Shown here: one piece after another, positions 1-9,457 of the stretch
How the letters are laid out: every line of letters begins with the position of its first letter
Numbering within the stretch: position 1 is the stretch's first letter
The notes under the pieces: generated by a model
Database searches by the model: none
What the model was told of the DNA's origin: nothing
Seen by the model: only the letters and a program-made list of their open reading frames with translations
Program-made: the position numbers and the translations under genes
Source: Dyadobacter sp. CECT 9275
Lineage (GTDB): Bacteria > Bacteroidota > Bacteroidia > Cytophagales > Spirosomataceae
Assembly: GCF_907164905.1 (NCBI RefSeq)
Contig: NZ_CAJRAF010000001.1
Coordinates: 1,275,001-1,339,000 of the forward strand
Length of the DNA: 64,000 nucleotides
Reading direction: 5' to 3'

Positions 1-144
1 CAGTACCAGAGCGGCAGCTGCCAGCTGTTTGTAACTGATAGCCCCTACCATGGCAGAGTCAATCAGATGGAGCGCCATCTGAGCCAGTTCACCGATAATA
101 ATGGGCAGGGCAAGTTTAATAGTTTGTGATGCTTCTTCTTTCAT
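1..144 (-). CDS. MATE family efflux transporter, N-terminal part (cut by window edge)
   Basis: Reading the minus strand from the ATG at 144 gives 48 open codons that run off the window. The peptide starts [20 protein letters not shown] and continues with [15 protein letters not shown], the usual first helix of MATE (NorM/DinF-like) drug/sodium antiporters, where the LIDSAMVG segment is typical. MATE proteins export cationic drugs across the inner membrane using a Na+ or H+ gradient. Only about a tenth of the protein is visible, so substrate and subfamily cannot be judged. The gene is divergent from the outer-membrane receptor at 514, and a heptanucleotide tandem repeat lies 79 bp upstream of its start. 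Confidence 0.75.
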   Translation of the reverse strand, partial: MKEEASQTIKLALPIIIGELAQMALHLIDSAMVGAISYKQLAAAALVL

Positions 145-220
145 GGCTGAGGTATTCACGACCATAAGGTCAAAATGTCTGAATTGTTGTTATTGGCTGT
201 CAGCTGTTAGCTATATAGCG

Positions 221-309
<89 letters not shown>

Positions 310-513
310 AACAAAAACGGGCAGCAAAGATAGGGAACTTCAAAGCAAAGGAGTCATGCCGGTAAGAAGTTTTATCTTTTGGTAATGTCCGTACAGACGT
401 GCAGTTCGGATGATTCCGCACATATCACGGCTCTGTTTGGAGTAAATGACATTCACCTATCTGCTTTATAGGAGATATCTTCTTCAGTCGTAGTCTTTAA
501 GAAATTATTAAAA

Positions 514-2976
514 ATGAAATTCCCCGTAGGTTTGCAAAGGAGCGTAAGAGGTACACATTTTGGCGGAGCCACTACCTTGTGGTATTTATTAATGGCACTT
601 TGTATTTCGGAATACAGCTTCGCGCAGAGCAGCCAGAAAGTGAAGGTTACCGGAAAAGTGATTGATGCGCAGAATAACAGCGCGCTGGGCTATGCTAGTA
701 TCCGGTTGTTCAGGAGTGCAGACAGTACCTTTGCAGATGGTGCCATCTCAGATGAAAAGGGCGGATTTGTGGTGGAAGTAGGAACGGGAAATTATTATGC
801 TATCTCCGAATTTATTGGTTACAGAGCAATCACCACCTCAAATATCCGGGTTGGAAATTCTCCGGTAGATATCGGTATGATTAAGCTCGGTGCATCGGCC
901 AGGTCGCTGGAAGAAGTGACGATTCAGGGTGAAAAGAGTACCATGGAATTATCATTGGACAAGAAAATCTTTAACGTTGGAAAAGACCTGGCCAATGCCG
1001 GCGGAACGGCCGTAGACATCCTGACCAATGTGCCGTCTGTGGCGGTGGATGTGGAAGGGAACGTAAGCCTGCGGGGCAGCGGGAATGTAAGGATTCTGAT
1101 TGATGGGAAACCGTCCGGACTGGTAAGTATCAAAGGAGCTAGCGGCCTTCAGCAACTTCAGGGAAGTATGATTGAACGTGTGGAAATTATCACCAATCCT
1201 TCGGCACGTTATGAAGCAGAAGGTATGGGTGGCATTATCAATATTGTTTTGAAAAAGGAAAGAAAACAAGGTTTTAACGGGTCTTTTGACATTATCACCG
1301 GGCAGCCTGTGAATTACGGGGCCGCAGCAAACGTCAATTATCGAAGAAAAAACCTCAATTTCTTTATTAACTATACCATGTCGTTCAGGAACACACCGGG
1401 GCGCAACACGATCTATCAGGAATTATACCGCAATGATAGTACTTTCATTACCCAAAGGAGCATGACCAGCAAGCTCAAAGGGCAGAACAACAGCGCCCGG
1501 GGAGGGCTGGATTATTATTTCAATGAAAAAAATGTCCTCACAGCCGCTTATACCTGGCGTATCAGCAATGGTAAACGTTTCTCTGATCTTAACTATTACG
1601 ATTATATCGGAAGTATGGCGAATCCCGTGAGCCATACCAACCGGACCCAGGATGAGACAGAAAAGGAGCCCAACTCCGAGTATGCATTGACCTACAAAAA
1701 AACTTTTAACCGAAAAGGGCAGGAGTTTACAGCAGACGTAAGGTACCTCAACAACTGGGAAGACTCGGATCAGTATTACCGAGAAAATGTGTACAAGCCC
1801 GACGGAAGCCCTTCGGGAATTCCCTCTTTGTTTCAGAGAGCCCCTAATTACGAAACGGAAAAGCAGCTTCTTTTTCAGGCAGATTATGTGCATCCGTTCG
1901 CTAAGGACGGAAAACTGGAAGGCGGTTTGCGAAGCAGCAGCCGCAATATGACCAACGATTACAGTGTGCTGGAACAAAATGAGGACGGAACCTGGGTGAA
2001 CCTACCCGGCCTCACCAACGACTTCCTTTACAAAGAGCGGATCAACGCCGCGTATGGTATTATCGCAAATAAAATGAAGAAATTTTCCTACCAGGTGGGC
2101 CTGCGGGCGGAATGGACAGGTGTGACCACCGAGCTCCGGCAGACCAGGGAAGTAAATGAAAGAAATTATGCAAACCTCTTCCCGAGTGTCCATGTGACCT
2201 ATGAACTGCCCAAGCAAAATGCCCTGCAGCTCAGTTTCAGCAGAAGGGTACGCAGGCCGCAGTATAATGATTTGAGTCCCTTCATGACTTACAGTGATAA
2301 CAGGAATTACTGGAGCGGTAACCCGGATCTCAATCCTGAGTTTACCAATGCTTTTGAGGTAGGGCATATCAAATATCTGGAAAAGGGATCACTCACGTCT
2401 TCGTTATACTACCGTCATACCAATGGCAAGATTATCAGTATCAGAAGGGTGGAGGATAATGGTAATTCGTATACGCGTCCGGAAAACCTCGGAACGGAAG
2501 ACGCCTATGGGGCTGAGTTTACAAGCTCATTTAATCTGTATCAGTGGTGGAAATTGGACGGAAGTTTTAATTTTTTCAGGGCGATGATCGATGGGACAGG
2601 TCTGGATGAAAATTTTCAGAGTGATACTTACAGCTGGTTCGTACGTACTACTTCCCGTTTCACCTTATGGAAAAATACCGATGTGCAGTTTCGAGGAAAT
2701 TATGAAGCGCCGCAACAGACACCACAGGGCAAAAGAAAAGCGATGGCAACGCTGGACCTGGCAGCAAGCCGGGACATCCTGAAAAATAACGGAACATTAA
2801 CCCTCAGTGTTATAGATGTCTTCAATTCCAGAAGATACCGTTCGATCACTGATGGAGCCAATTTTCATACGGTCAGTAATTCCCAGGGAAGGCTGAGGCA
2901 GGTGAACCTCACGCTCAATTACCGGCTGCATCAGGCTAAGAAAAAGCCGAAGGAAGGAATGGAAGGAGAGTTTTAA
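514..2976 (+). CDS. Outer membrane beta-barrel receptor (TonB-dependent-receptor-like, OMP_b-brl_3 type)
   Basis: An 820-residue protein with an N-terminal signal sequence ending near FAQ (about residue 38). It continues with a carboxypeptidase-regulatory-like beta-sandwich (about 43-130, starting VTGKVIDAQ), a plug-like domain (about 140-235, with NVPSVAVDVEGNVSLRG and RILIDGKPSG) and a long beta-barrel to the C terminus. This is the standard architecture of Bacteroidota outer membrane beta-barrel family proteins related to TonB receptors. No SusD-like partner or regulator is adjacent, so it is an orphan receptor and its ligand cannot be told. The ATG at 514 follows an A-rich stretch and leaves a complete signal peptide. 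Confidence 0.88.
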   Translation: MKFPVGLQRSVRGTHFGGATTLWYLLMALCISEYSFAQSSQKVKVTGKVIDAQNNSALGYASIRLFRSADSTFADGAISDEKGGFVVEVGTGNYYAISEFIGYRAITTSNIRVGNSPVDIGMIKLGASARSLEEVTIQGEKSTMELSLDKKIFNVGKDLANAGGTAVDILTNVPSVAVDVEGNVSLRGSGNVRILIDGKPSGLVSIKGASGLQQLQGSMIERVEIITNPSARYEAEGMGGIINIVLKKERKQGFNGSFDIITGQPVNYGAAANVNYRRKNLNFFINYTMSFRNTPGRNTIYQELYRNDSTFITQRSMTSKLKGQNNSARGGLDYYFNEKNVLTAAYTWRISNGKRFSDLNYYDYIGSMANPVSHTNRTQDETEKEPNSEYALTYKKTFNRKGQEFTADVRYLNNWEDSDQYYRENVYKPDGSPSGIPSLFQRAPNYETEKQLLFQADYVHPFAKDGKLEGGLRSSSRNMTNDYSVLEQNEDGTWVNLPGLTNDFLYKERINAAYGIIANKMKKFSYQVGLRAEWTGVTTELRQTREVNERNYANLFPSVHVTYELPKQNALQLSFSRRVRRPQYNDLSPFMTYSDNRNYWSGNPDLNPEFTNAFEVGHIKYLEKGSLTSSLYYRHTNGKIISIRRVEDNGNSYTRPENLGTEDAYGAEFTSSFNLYQWWKLDGSFNFFRAMIDGTGLDENFQSDTYSWFVRTTSRFTLWKNTDVQFRGNYEAPQQTPQGKRKAMATLDLAASRDILKNNGTLTLSVIDVFNSRRYRSITDGANFHTVSNSQGRLRQVNLTLNYRLHQAKKKPKEGMEGEF

Positions 2977-3062
2977 GCCTGGCGTCCCTGCCTGCCTCTG
3001 ACTTAGTCAGTCTGAGGGCCTGTGGTAGCTGTTTAACCTACTCTGCTGATTAAATAGAAATG

Positions 3063-3107
3063 GTAACTAAATCTACATGGCCGATATGCGGTTGTAGATT
3101 TAGTTAC
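3063..3107 (+). terminator. Perfect 15-bp inverted repeat downstream of the receptor gene
   Basis: The arms 3063-3077 (GTAACTAAATCTACA) and 3093-3107 are exact reverse complements, separated by a 15-nt loop. The hairpin lies 87 bp after the receptor stop and about 190 bp before the response regulator start. It is followed by TATTTTG and not by a clean T-tract, so it may be a weak or bidirectional terminator, an mRNA-stabilising 3' hairpin or a protein-binding palindrome. The rest of 2977-3297 shows no gene. Confidence 0.45.
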
Positions 3108-3297
3108 TATTTTGCATTGTAAGTAGTATTATTTCTAATCAATTATAAAACTTTATTTGTTTTTACTGGTTATTGACTTTATAAGTGCGTAACTTAGATA
3201 CCGGGTTGATCAAGTGGAGTAACAGAAATCGTGAATATTCTTCGCTCCTTTTTTCCTTAAGCGCCTCTTGGGAGTGATTTAATTAACCCCGGTTATC

Positions 3298-3747
3298 ATG
3301 AAAAACGAACATAACAGATCCATCTTCCTTGCAGATGACGACGCAGATGACTGTATGTTGTTTGAGGATGCCTTGAGGGAGGTGTGTACAAAAACCGAGC
3401 TCACCACTGCTAATGATGGAGTGGAGCTGATCCATCTGATGGAAACGGCCGTTCCGCCACCACCGGATGTTATTTTTCTGGATTTGAATATGCCCCGGCG
3501 GAATGGTTTCGAATGCCTGGAGCTGATCAAGAATAATCTGGCCTGGAAGGATATCCCCGTCATAATATTTTCAACCACCGGACAAGAGGAAATGGTGAAA
3601 AGGGTATATGAAACCGGCGCAAATTATTTTATCAGGAAACCGGGGTCCTTTCCCAAACTGAAGCAAGCCATACGACAAGTCCTGGATACCGACTGGAGCC
3701 AGCATACCTGGTCGCTCTCTCCCGAAAATTTTCAATATTTATATTAA
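3298..3747 (+). CDS. Single-domain response regulator (CheY/Rcp1-like)
   Basis: A 149-residue protein made only of a receiver domain. The acidic pocket is D13-D15 (LADDDADD), the phospho-acceptor is D62 (FLDLNMPRRNG), the switch residues are S92/T93 (FSTTG) and the conserved lysine is K114 (IRKPGSF). There is no output domain, so it probably acts through protein contact or as a phosphorelay intermediate. The gene is 158 bp upstream of the large PAS histidine kinase at 3906, on the same strand. Its DDDADD-type signature and the SHDLQEPLR-type kinase are a pairing typical of phytochrome-like/Rcp1 systems, so the two are likely partners (inference). Confidence 0.88.
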   Translation: MKNEHNRSIFLADDDADDCMLFEDALREVCTKTELTTANDGVELIHLMETAVPPPPDVIFLDLNMPRRNGFECLELIKNNLAWKDIPVIIFSTTGQEEMVKRVYETGANYFIRKPGSFPKLKQAIRQVLDTDWSQHTWSLSPENFQYLY

Positions 3748-3905
3748 ATTTCTATCTTGGCGCTATGGTGTACAAGGTGTAAAAGGTCATATCCAACTTG
3801 CTGGTGTCTGGTGCCACTTGTATTAAGTAAATGATGCGTATGCTCCTTGCGAAAAAGGGATAACCGTTACATGCTGATTAATGAACAAGGATAGCAGGAA
3901 GTTTA

Positions 3906-6731
3906 ATGAATTTAATTGAGCTTGATTTTGAACGGGCCAAGGCGCGCCATTTGCTGTTCAAGACCAGATTGAGATCAATACTCTACGGGGCATCTCTCGA
4001 CGAGGAAACGGTAATTTCTCCTACAAAATGTTTAATGGGTAAATGGATATACAGCCATGCACTGGTTGTGTATGACTATATCCCCGAGATACGTGAACTT
4101 GAGCGTGTCCATGTTAAAATTCACCAATATGCCGGTGAACTGATCAGTTTATATAAAATTGGCAGAGAACAGGAAGCCAAAGATGGTCTGCAGACCATAG
4201 AAGTAATGGCATCAGAGCTGCTGCGGTTGTTAGCTGTTATAGAAAAAAAAGTGGTATCAGCAGAACCGAATTATCAGCAGAAAGGTGATATAGAAGAACT
4301 CCGAATTAATTATTCAGAGCTGCGGGATCTGAACAGCATGCTTCAGGACTTGGACAGGCGTATTAAGGAACACATGGAGGCTACCTCGGTGGTCCGCAAA
4401 AAGGCTGTTGAAAACGAAGAGAAGTTCAGAAGTGTGGTCAAACAGGCACCTGTAGGTATCGCCATCCTGAGAGGTCCTGACATGATAGTGGAAATGGCTA
4501 ACATAACTTATCTGCAGATTGTAGACAGGGCAGAGGAAGGTTTTGTAGGTAATTCGCTTTATTCGTCCCTCCCCGAAATTAAGGCTGCAGTGGATCCTAT
4601 CCTGTCAAGTGTTTTCAATACCGGTATACCCTACCATGGAAATGAATTTGAAGTAACACTCCGGCGCTTTGGACGGCAGGAACAGTGTTTTTTTAACTTC
4701 GTATATCAGCCGTTACAGGAGGCCAACGGAGACATTACCGGCGTTGTAGTGGTAGCCACAGAGGTTACGGCGCAGGTAAACGCCAAACAAACCATACAGC
4801 AAAGCGAGGTACAATTCAGAAACCTGGTCACACAATCTCAGTTTGCTAAAGCCATATTCAAAGGGGAGGACATGGTGATCAGTGTGGCTAACGAGGCACT
4901 TCTTAAAATCTGGAGGCGGAAAATAGAGGAAGTGGAAGGACGGAAACTGCTGGATATATTTCCGGAATTAAAGAATCAGAGATTTCCGGAAATATTAAAG
5001 GATGTATTTACTACCGGAGAGATATACCGCGAAAATGAAGCGCTTGCTTTTATTGACGGTCCGGGAGGTACCCGGGCGCATTACCTGGATTTTCAGTATG
5101 CCCCGATGTTTGAAGCCGACGGGAGTATTTCGGGAATCATGGTTTCGGTGAACGATGTAACCGATAAGGTGCAGTTCAGAAAAGAGATCAGTGATGCCGT
5201 TGAGCGTCTTTCACTGGCTACGGAAGGAACCCGGCTGGCAACGTGGGATTTGAACCTTATAACTTCTGATATTATTTACTCCCCCCGCCTCGCTCAGATT
5301 TACGGATATGAGGAGCATGTTATGCTGACGCACGATCAGTTACGCAAACGAATGCATCCCGATGATCTAAGGTCTATTATCGAGCCTGCATTTGCAAAAG
5401 CGATGGAAACGGGTACCTATTTTTATGAAGCGCGGCTGGTGCACCCGGATGAGAGCATTCACTGGGTAAGGACGCAGGGGAAGGTGTACTATAATCATGA
5501 ACAAAAGCCGGTGCGGATGCTGGGTACCTTGATGGATATCACTGAGCAGAAGCAGTCTGATTTGGCCCTTCGAACCAGTGAGGGTAAGTTCAGAACCCTC
5601 GCAGATTCTATGCCACAGCTGGTGTGGACCGGAGATGCCAATGGGAATCTTAATTATTTCAACCAGTCGGTACGTACCTTCAGCGGGCTTTCCCCTGAAC
5701 AAATAGAGCAGGATGGATGCCTGTCACTGGTTCATCCTGCAGACGCTGAACTGAGCCGCAGGCGATGGAATGTAGCCCTGAAAACGGGTACTGATTTTTT
5801 GGTAGAACACCGTTTCCGAAAAAGCGACGGAGCGTATCGCTGGCATCTCAGCCATGCAATTCCTCAAAAGGACACAGACGGCGTGATTACCATGTGGGTA
5901 GGAACCAGCACCGATATTCACGACTCCAAACTCTTTATTGACGGGCTCGAATCCAAGGTGGCACAGAGAACTCAGGAACTCACGCTCATTAACGATGAGC
6001 TGGTCAGGACGAATATGGAACTTGCTCAGTTTGCCTATGTGGCGAGTCATGACCTTCAGGAGCCACTCCGTAAAATACAAACGTTTGCGAGCCGGATACT
6101 AGAAACGGAAGTTAACCTCTCTGAAAGAGGCAGGGATTATTTTGGCAGAATGCAGGCTTCCTCTACCAGGATGCAGCAGCTGATCACCGACCTGCTGGCA
6201 TTTTCCCGTGCCAATGCCGTCGAAAAACATTTTGAAAAAGCAGATCTCAATGTGGTTTTGGGAAGTGTAAAAGAGCAACTCAACGATACGATTCAGATGA
6301 AAAACGCGGTAATAGTTTCCGACAATCTGCCGGTCATGAATATCATCGTATACCAGTTTGAACAGCTTTTTACCAATCTGATCGCTAATTCACTGAAATT
6401 CGTTAAATCCGGTACTACCCCGGTTATTACCATCACCAGCGGAACGATTTCGGGCAGGGAGATACCCGAACTGGAAAACGGGGATAACCGCCCTTTCTGG
6501 TTTATTTCATTCAGCGACAATGGGATCGGTTTTGAGGAGCAGTTCAAAGATCGGATTTTTCAGGTATTTCAACGGCTCCATACCCGGAATGCCTATGATG
6601 GGACGGGAATAGGGCTGGCGATCTGCAAGAAAATTGTTGAAAATCATCACGGCATCATTACTGCCGCGGGAAGACCAAACGAAGGGGCCACTTTTACCTG
6701 CTATTTCCCTGTTGCCGATCGGCAATCTTAG
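3906..6731 (+). CDS. Soluble sensor histidine kinase: CZB - four PAS - HisKA - HATPase
   Basis: A 941-residue protein without transmembrane segments. Residues 1-115 look like a chemoreceptor zinc-binding (CZB) domain: H15 in RHLLFK, C42 in KCLMGKWIY, then H69 and H73 in VHVKIH supply the 3His-1Cys zinc ligands. A coiled segment (about 125-170) leads to four PAS domains (about 171-290, 300-420, 430-550, 560-680). The last two have MHPDDL and VHPADAE motifs typical of PAC-containing PAS_3 domains. The phospho-acceptor is H715 in ASHDLQEPLRK. The ATPase has N (NLIANSLKF), G1 (DNGIGF) and G2 (GTGIGLAI) boxes. The likely partner is the receiver at 3298. The 3' end overlaps the convergent DMT gene by 38 bp. 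Confidence 0.88.
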   Translation: MNLIELDFERAKARHLLFKTRLRSILYGASLDEETVISPTKCLMGKWIYSHALVVYDYIPEIRELERVHVKIHQYAGELISLYKIGREQEAKDGLQTIEVMASELLRLLAVIEKKVVSAEPNYQQKGDIEELRINYSELRDLNSMLQDLDRRIKEHMEATSVVRKKAVENEEKFRSVVKQAPVGIAILRGPDMIVEMANITYLQIVDRAEEGFVGNSLYSSLPEIKAAVDPILSSVFNTGIPYHGNEFEVTLRRFGRQEQCFFNFVYQPLQEANGDITGVVVVATEVTAQVNAKQTIQQSEVQFRNLVTQSQFAKAIFKGEDMVISVANEALLKIWRRKIEEVEGRKLLDIFPELKNQRFPEILKDVFTTGEIYRENEALAFIDGPGGTRAHYLDFQYAPMFEADGSISGIMVSVNDVTDKVQFRKEISDAVERLSLATEGTRLATWDLNLITSDIIYSPRLAQIYGYEEHVMLTHDQLRKRMHPDDLRSIIEPAFAKAMETGTYFYEARLVHPDESIHWVRTQGKVYYNHEQKPVRMLGTLMDITEQKQSDLALRTSEGKFRTLADSMPQLVWTGDANGNLNYFNQSVRTFSGLSPEQIEQDGCLSLVHPADAELSRRRWNVALKTGTDFLVEHRFRKSDGAYRWHLSHAIPQKDTDGVITMWVGTSTDIHDSKLFIDGLESKVAQRTQELTLINDELVRTNMELAQFAYVASHDLQEPLRKIQTFASRILETEVNLSERGRDYFGRMQASSTRMQQLITDLLAFSRANAVEKHFEKADLNVVLGSVKEQLNDTIQMKNAVIVSDNLPVMNIIVYQFEQLFTNLIANSLKFVKSGTTPVITITSGTISGREIPELENGDNRPFWFISFSDNGIGFEEQFKDRIFQVFQRLHTRNAYDGTGIGLAICKKIVENHHGIITAAGRPNEGATFTCYFPVADRQS

Positions 6732-7596
6732 GATGGGGAGAATCCGTTTTTGATCTGTAAAAGGTAACAGCAATTCCCAGAAGGATAATTATCCCTCCGA
6801 GGATCATCTGAAGGGTTACTTTTTCCCCGATAAACATCCAGGCCATGACGCCGGTCACTACCGACTGGCTCAGAAGCCCGAGAGATACCCGTCCGGCATC
6901 CATTTTTTGGATGGCATAGCTGATCGTAAACCAGCCAAGCAGCTGACAAATTACCCCCTGAATCATTAGCACACTCCACACCATAGCGGAGAAATGCCAT
7001 AAAGGCTGATCAAGCAATAAGCAAAGGGTCAGCAGGTATACTGCAGACACGGACATACTGAACATCAAAAAATTTATAATGTTGATTTTATCCAGTACTG
7101 TTTTGCTGATGAGCATGTAGGAGGCGTATAATATGCCGGAGGCAATCGCCATCAGAAACCCCTTGTCGAAGCGCATTTCTAAAATAGTATCAAACCCGAT
7201 CAGTACCGTCAGACCTGCCAGTGCAATCGCCGTTCCAACCCAGAACTTGGGTTTTGGCTTTTTTGTGAGAAAAAGAAAGCTTGCAATACCAACCCAAACC
7301 GGGGAAAGGTTGGTTAGCAGGGTGGCCTGTGTCGCGTTGGAGTACTGAATGGATAGATTCCATACGGCGATATCGCTTCCGAAAATAATCCCGCAAAGGA
7401 TAATAGGTATCCAAAGTTTCACCGCTGGAAGGATAAGTTTCCTGGAGAACAACACATAGGGTAAAAGCAACAGGGTGCCGATCGCCATCCTGTAAAAAGC
7501 AGAAGTAATCCCTGAAACGGGTGCCCATTTCACCAGAACGGGGAATATACTGATACTGATGAGGCCAATAAGTAGGCTGATCCGGGGACTGAACAT
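6694..7596 (-). CDS. EamA/DMT family transporter
   Basis: A 300-residue integral membrane protein with about ten hydrophobic helices in two EamA repeats. The first starts SLLIGLISISIFPVLVKWAP and the second starts near GFLMAIASGILYASYMLIS. Members of the drug/metabolite transporter superfamily export amino acids, nucleosides or other small metabolites, but the substrate is not predictable here. The ATG at 7594-7596 is preceded by a good -7 element at 7614-7621. The last 38 bp overlap, tail to tail, the 3' end of the histidine kinase gene at 3906-6731. Confidence 0.85.
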   Translation of the reverse strand: MFSPRISLLIGLISISIFPVLVKWAPVSGITSAFYRMAIGTLLLLPYVLFSRKLILPAVKLWIPIILCGIIFGSDIAVWNLSIQYSNATQATLLTNLSPVWVGIASFLFLTKKPKPKFWVGTAIALAGLTVLIGFDTILEMRFDKGFLMAIASGILYASYMLISKTVLDKINIINFLMFSMSVSAVYLLTLCLLLDQPLWHFSAMVWSVLMIQGVICQLLGWFTISYAIQKMDAGRVSLGLLSQSVVTGVMAWMFIGEKVTLQMILGGIIILLGIAVTFYRSKTDSPHPKIADRQQGNSR

Positions 7597-7613
7597 GCTG
7601 ATATAATTTACTA

Positions 7614-7621
7614 CAAAGGTA
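7614..7621 (-). promoter_or_regulatory. Bacteroidota-type -7 promoter element (TACCTTTG) of the DMT gene
   Basis: On the minus strand TACCTTTG matches the Bacteroidota -7 consensus TAnnTTTG exactly. Its inner edge is 18 nt before the ATG of the DMT gene at 7596. I see no convincing -33 TTG at the expected distance. Confidence 0.5.
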
Positions 7622-7698
7622 CAGTACCAGCCGGATTGACATAAAACAATTATTAGTCGCTATATTACCTTTTATTTGTAAACGCTAAAAAAAGAAAG

Positions 7699-8049
7699 TT
7701 GAGGGACATCGATAACTATTTTCTGAGCAGGCAAGAGCCAGCCCGAAGTATACTCGGTTCACTGAGATCGCTGATCTTAGGATATGATCCGGGCATTACA
7801 GAAGTGTGGCGTTACCGCATGCCTTTCTATTGTTTTAACGGGTGGCGTTTCTGCTATTTGTGGCAGGAAAAGGATAATGGCAAGGCCTATCTGGGTTTTG
7901 TAGATGGTAATTTAATAACACACCCGGACCTGGTGGCCGAAGACCGCAAACGAATGAGGGTTCTTAAATTTGACCCCAATCTGGATTTGCCGATAGAAAA
8001 GATCAATAGCTTGTTGGGTATGGCCATTGATCTTCTACCGGATAAATAG
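7699..8049 (+). CDS. DUF1801 (YdhG-like) domain protein
   Basis: A 116-residue protein starting at a TTG codon (MRDIDNYFLSR) with an AAAGAAAG stretch just before it. The core ILGSLRSLILGYDPGITEVWRYRMPFY and later the YLGFVDGNLITHP region match the DUF1801/YdhG family, small alpha/beta proteins of unknown biochemical function related to the frataxin-like fold. No in-frame ATG exists near the N terminus, so TTG is the best start. It ends 8 bp from the convergent reductase gene at 8058. No function should be assigned. Confidence 0.72.
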   Translation: MRDIDNYFLSRQEPARSILGSLRSLILGYDPGITEVWRYRMPFYCFNGWRFCYLWQEKDNGKAYLGFVDGNLITHPDLVAEDRKRMRVLKFDPNLDLPIEKINSLLGMAIDLLPDK

Positions 8050-8057
8050 GTTCTATT

Positions 8058-9122
8058 CTAAATTTTGGCTCTTTCGTACTGGACCGGCCAATGGATGTCC
8101 TCTCCAAGCTCCCGCGCTGCCGAAAGCGGGAAATAGGGGTTGCGGAGTAACTCCCTGGCCATAACAATCAGGTCGGCTTGTCCGCTCTGAAGTATTTCCT
8201 CGGATTGAGACGCATTGGTGATCAGCCCGACTGTCCCCACGGGTATACCCGCTTCTTTTTTGATCCTTTCGGCAAAAGGTACCTGGTAGCCGGGGCCGAC
8301 AGATATTTTCTGATGTGCCGCTAGTCCGCCACTGGAGACATCGATAAGATCCACCCCCTCATTTTTTAATATCTCGGAAAGCCGGATGCTTTGTTCTACA
8401 TCCCAGCCGCCATCTGCCCAGTCGGTTGCCGACAGGCGTACCACCATTGGAACATCTTCACCGATTTTTGCTTTAACCCCTTGTACGATTTCAATTAACA
8501 GCCTGATCCTATTTTCAAAGTTGCCCCCATAGGCATCCTCACGCAGGTTACTCAGAGGTGACAGGAACTGATGTACCAGGTAACCATGGGCCGCATGGAT
8601 TTCTATCACTTTAAAACCGGCTGATACAGCTCTTCCCGCACCGGAAACAAAGTCAGCCACCACCTTTTCAATACCCGCTTGATCCAGTTCCTCAGGAGCA
8701 TCTTCATTTTCATGGAACGGAATAGCCGATGCACTTAAAGTTTTCCATCCGCCCTGGTCTAAAGGTACCTGTCCTCTGCCTTTCCAGGCGGGATAGGTAC
8801 TTGCTTTTCTTCCAGCATGTGCGAGCTGAATGGCCGGAACCGCTCCTTGCGCCTCAACGAAACCGGTAATTTGCCTTAATTTTTCAATGTGTTCATCCTT
8901 CCAGATCCCCAGGTCCTGTGGAGAGATACGGCCTTCAGGGGATACCGCTGTGGCTTCGGTAATGATCAGTGCTGCGCCGCCAACGGCCCGGCTGCCCAGA
9001 TGTACCAGATGCCAGTCGTTGGCAAAGCCATCTTCCGAAGAATACTGGCACATGGGTGAGACAACAATCCTGTTTTTTAGCGTTATATTTTTTAACTGGT
9101 ACGGCGAAAATAAAGAAGACAT
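8058..9122 (-). CDS. namA: Old yellow enzyme family NADPH dehydrogenase (YqjM/NamA-like)
   Basis: A 354-residue TIM-barrel flavoprotein when started at the ATG at 9120-9122 (MSSLFSPYQLKN). An upstream GTG at 9161 would add 13 residues with no family support. The bacterial YqjM-type signatures are all present: SPMCQYSS with the redox-tuning Cys25 and Tyr27, QLAHAGRK, and the HAAHGYLVHQFLSP segment carrying the substrate-binding His pair and Tyr. These enzymes use FMN and NADPH to reduce activated C=C bonds of enones, quinones and nitro compounds in the cytoplasm, usually in electrophile detoxification. It may be the last gene of a FUSC-ywbE-namA transcript. Confidence 0.87.
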   Translation of the reverse strand: MSSLFSPYQLKNITLKNRIVVSPMCQYSSEDGFANDWHLVHLGSRAVGGAALIITEATAVSPEGRISPQDLGIWKDEHIEKLRQITGFVEAQGAVPAIQLAHAGRKASTYPAWKGRGQVPLDQGGWKTLSASAIPFHENEDAPEELDQAGIEKVVADFVSGAGRAVSAGFKVIEIHAAHGYLVHQFLSPLSNLREDAYGGNFENRIRLLIEIVQGVKAKIGEDVPMVVRLSATDWADGGWDVEQSIRLSEILKNEGVDLIDVSSGGLAAHQKISVGPGYQVPFAERIKKEAGIPVGTVGLITNASQSEEILQSGQADLIVMARELLRNPYFPLSAARELGEDIHWPVQYERAKI

Positions 9123-9231
9123 ATTTTTGAATTTTAATGGATGGTGGTAAATGATTCCCACACCTTGTTAAACAGCCTCAAAGCCCAAACAATTCCTGTT
9201 AGGGATGTCCAGGAAATTAAAATTCCCAGGG

Positions 9232-9435
9232 TTATGTATGAATGACTTTCACCCGGCCCACCAGCCCGCTTTCGAGCCGTACCTTAATACCGTGGGTATG
9301 AACCGGTGCTTTGGTCAAAACGTCTTTGACGATTCCGTCGGTGAGTTTGCCGGTTCGCTGGTCCTGTTTCAGGACGATGGAAACGGATAGTCCCTGCCTG
9401 ATGTTTCTGCGTTCGGTTCCTGATAATTCTGTCAT
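9232..9435 (-). CDS. ywbE: YwbE family protein (DUF2196)
   Basis: A 67-residue protein, the normal length for the YwbE family. The body reads SIVLKQDQRTGKLTDGIVKD, then THGIKVRLESGLVGRVK, the recognisable signature of this family. The family is widespread in Firmicutes and Bacteroidota, and its molecular role is not established; the small beta-rich, KOW-like look is only suggestive. The gene starts 22 bp after the stop of the FUSC membrane protein and is probably cotranscribed with it. The start ATG at 9433-9435 is the only sensible one. Confidence 0.85.
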   Translation of the reverse strand: MTELSGTERRNIRQGLSVSIVLKQDQRTGKLTDGIVKDVLTKAPVHTHGIKVRLESGLVGRVKVIHT

Positions 9436-9457
9436 AATGAAAAGTTAAATGTGCCGG

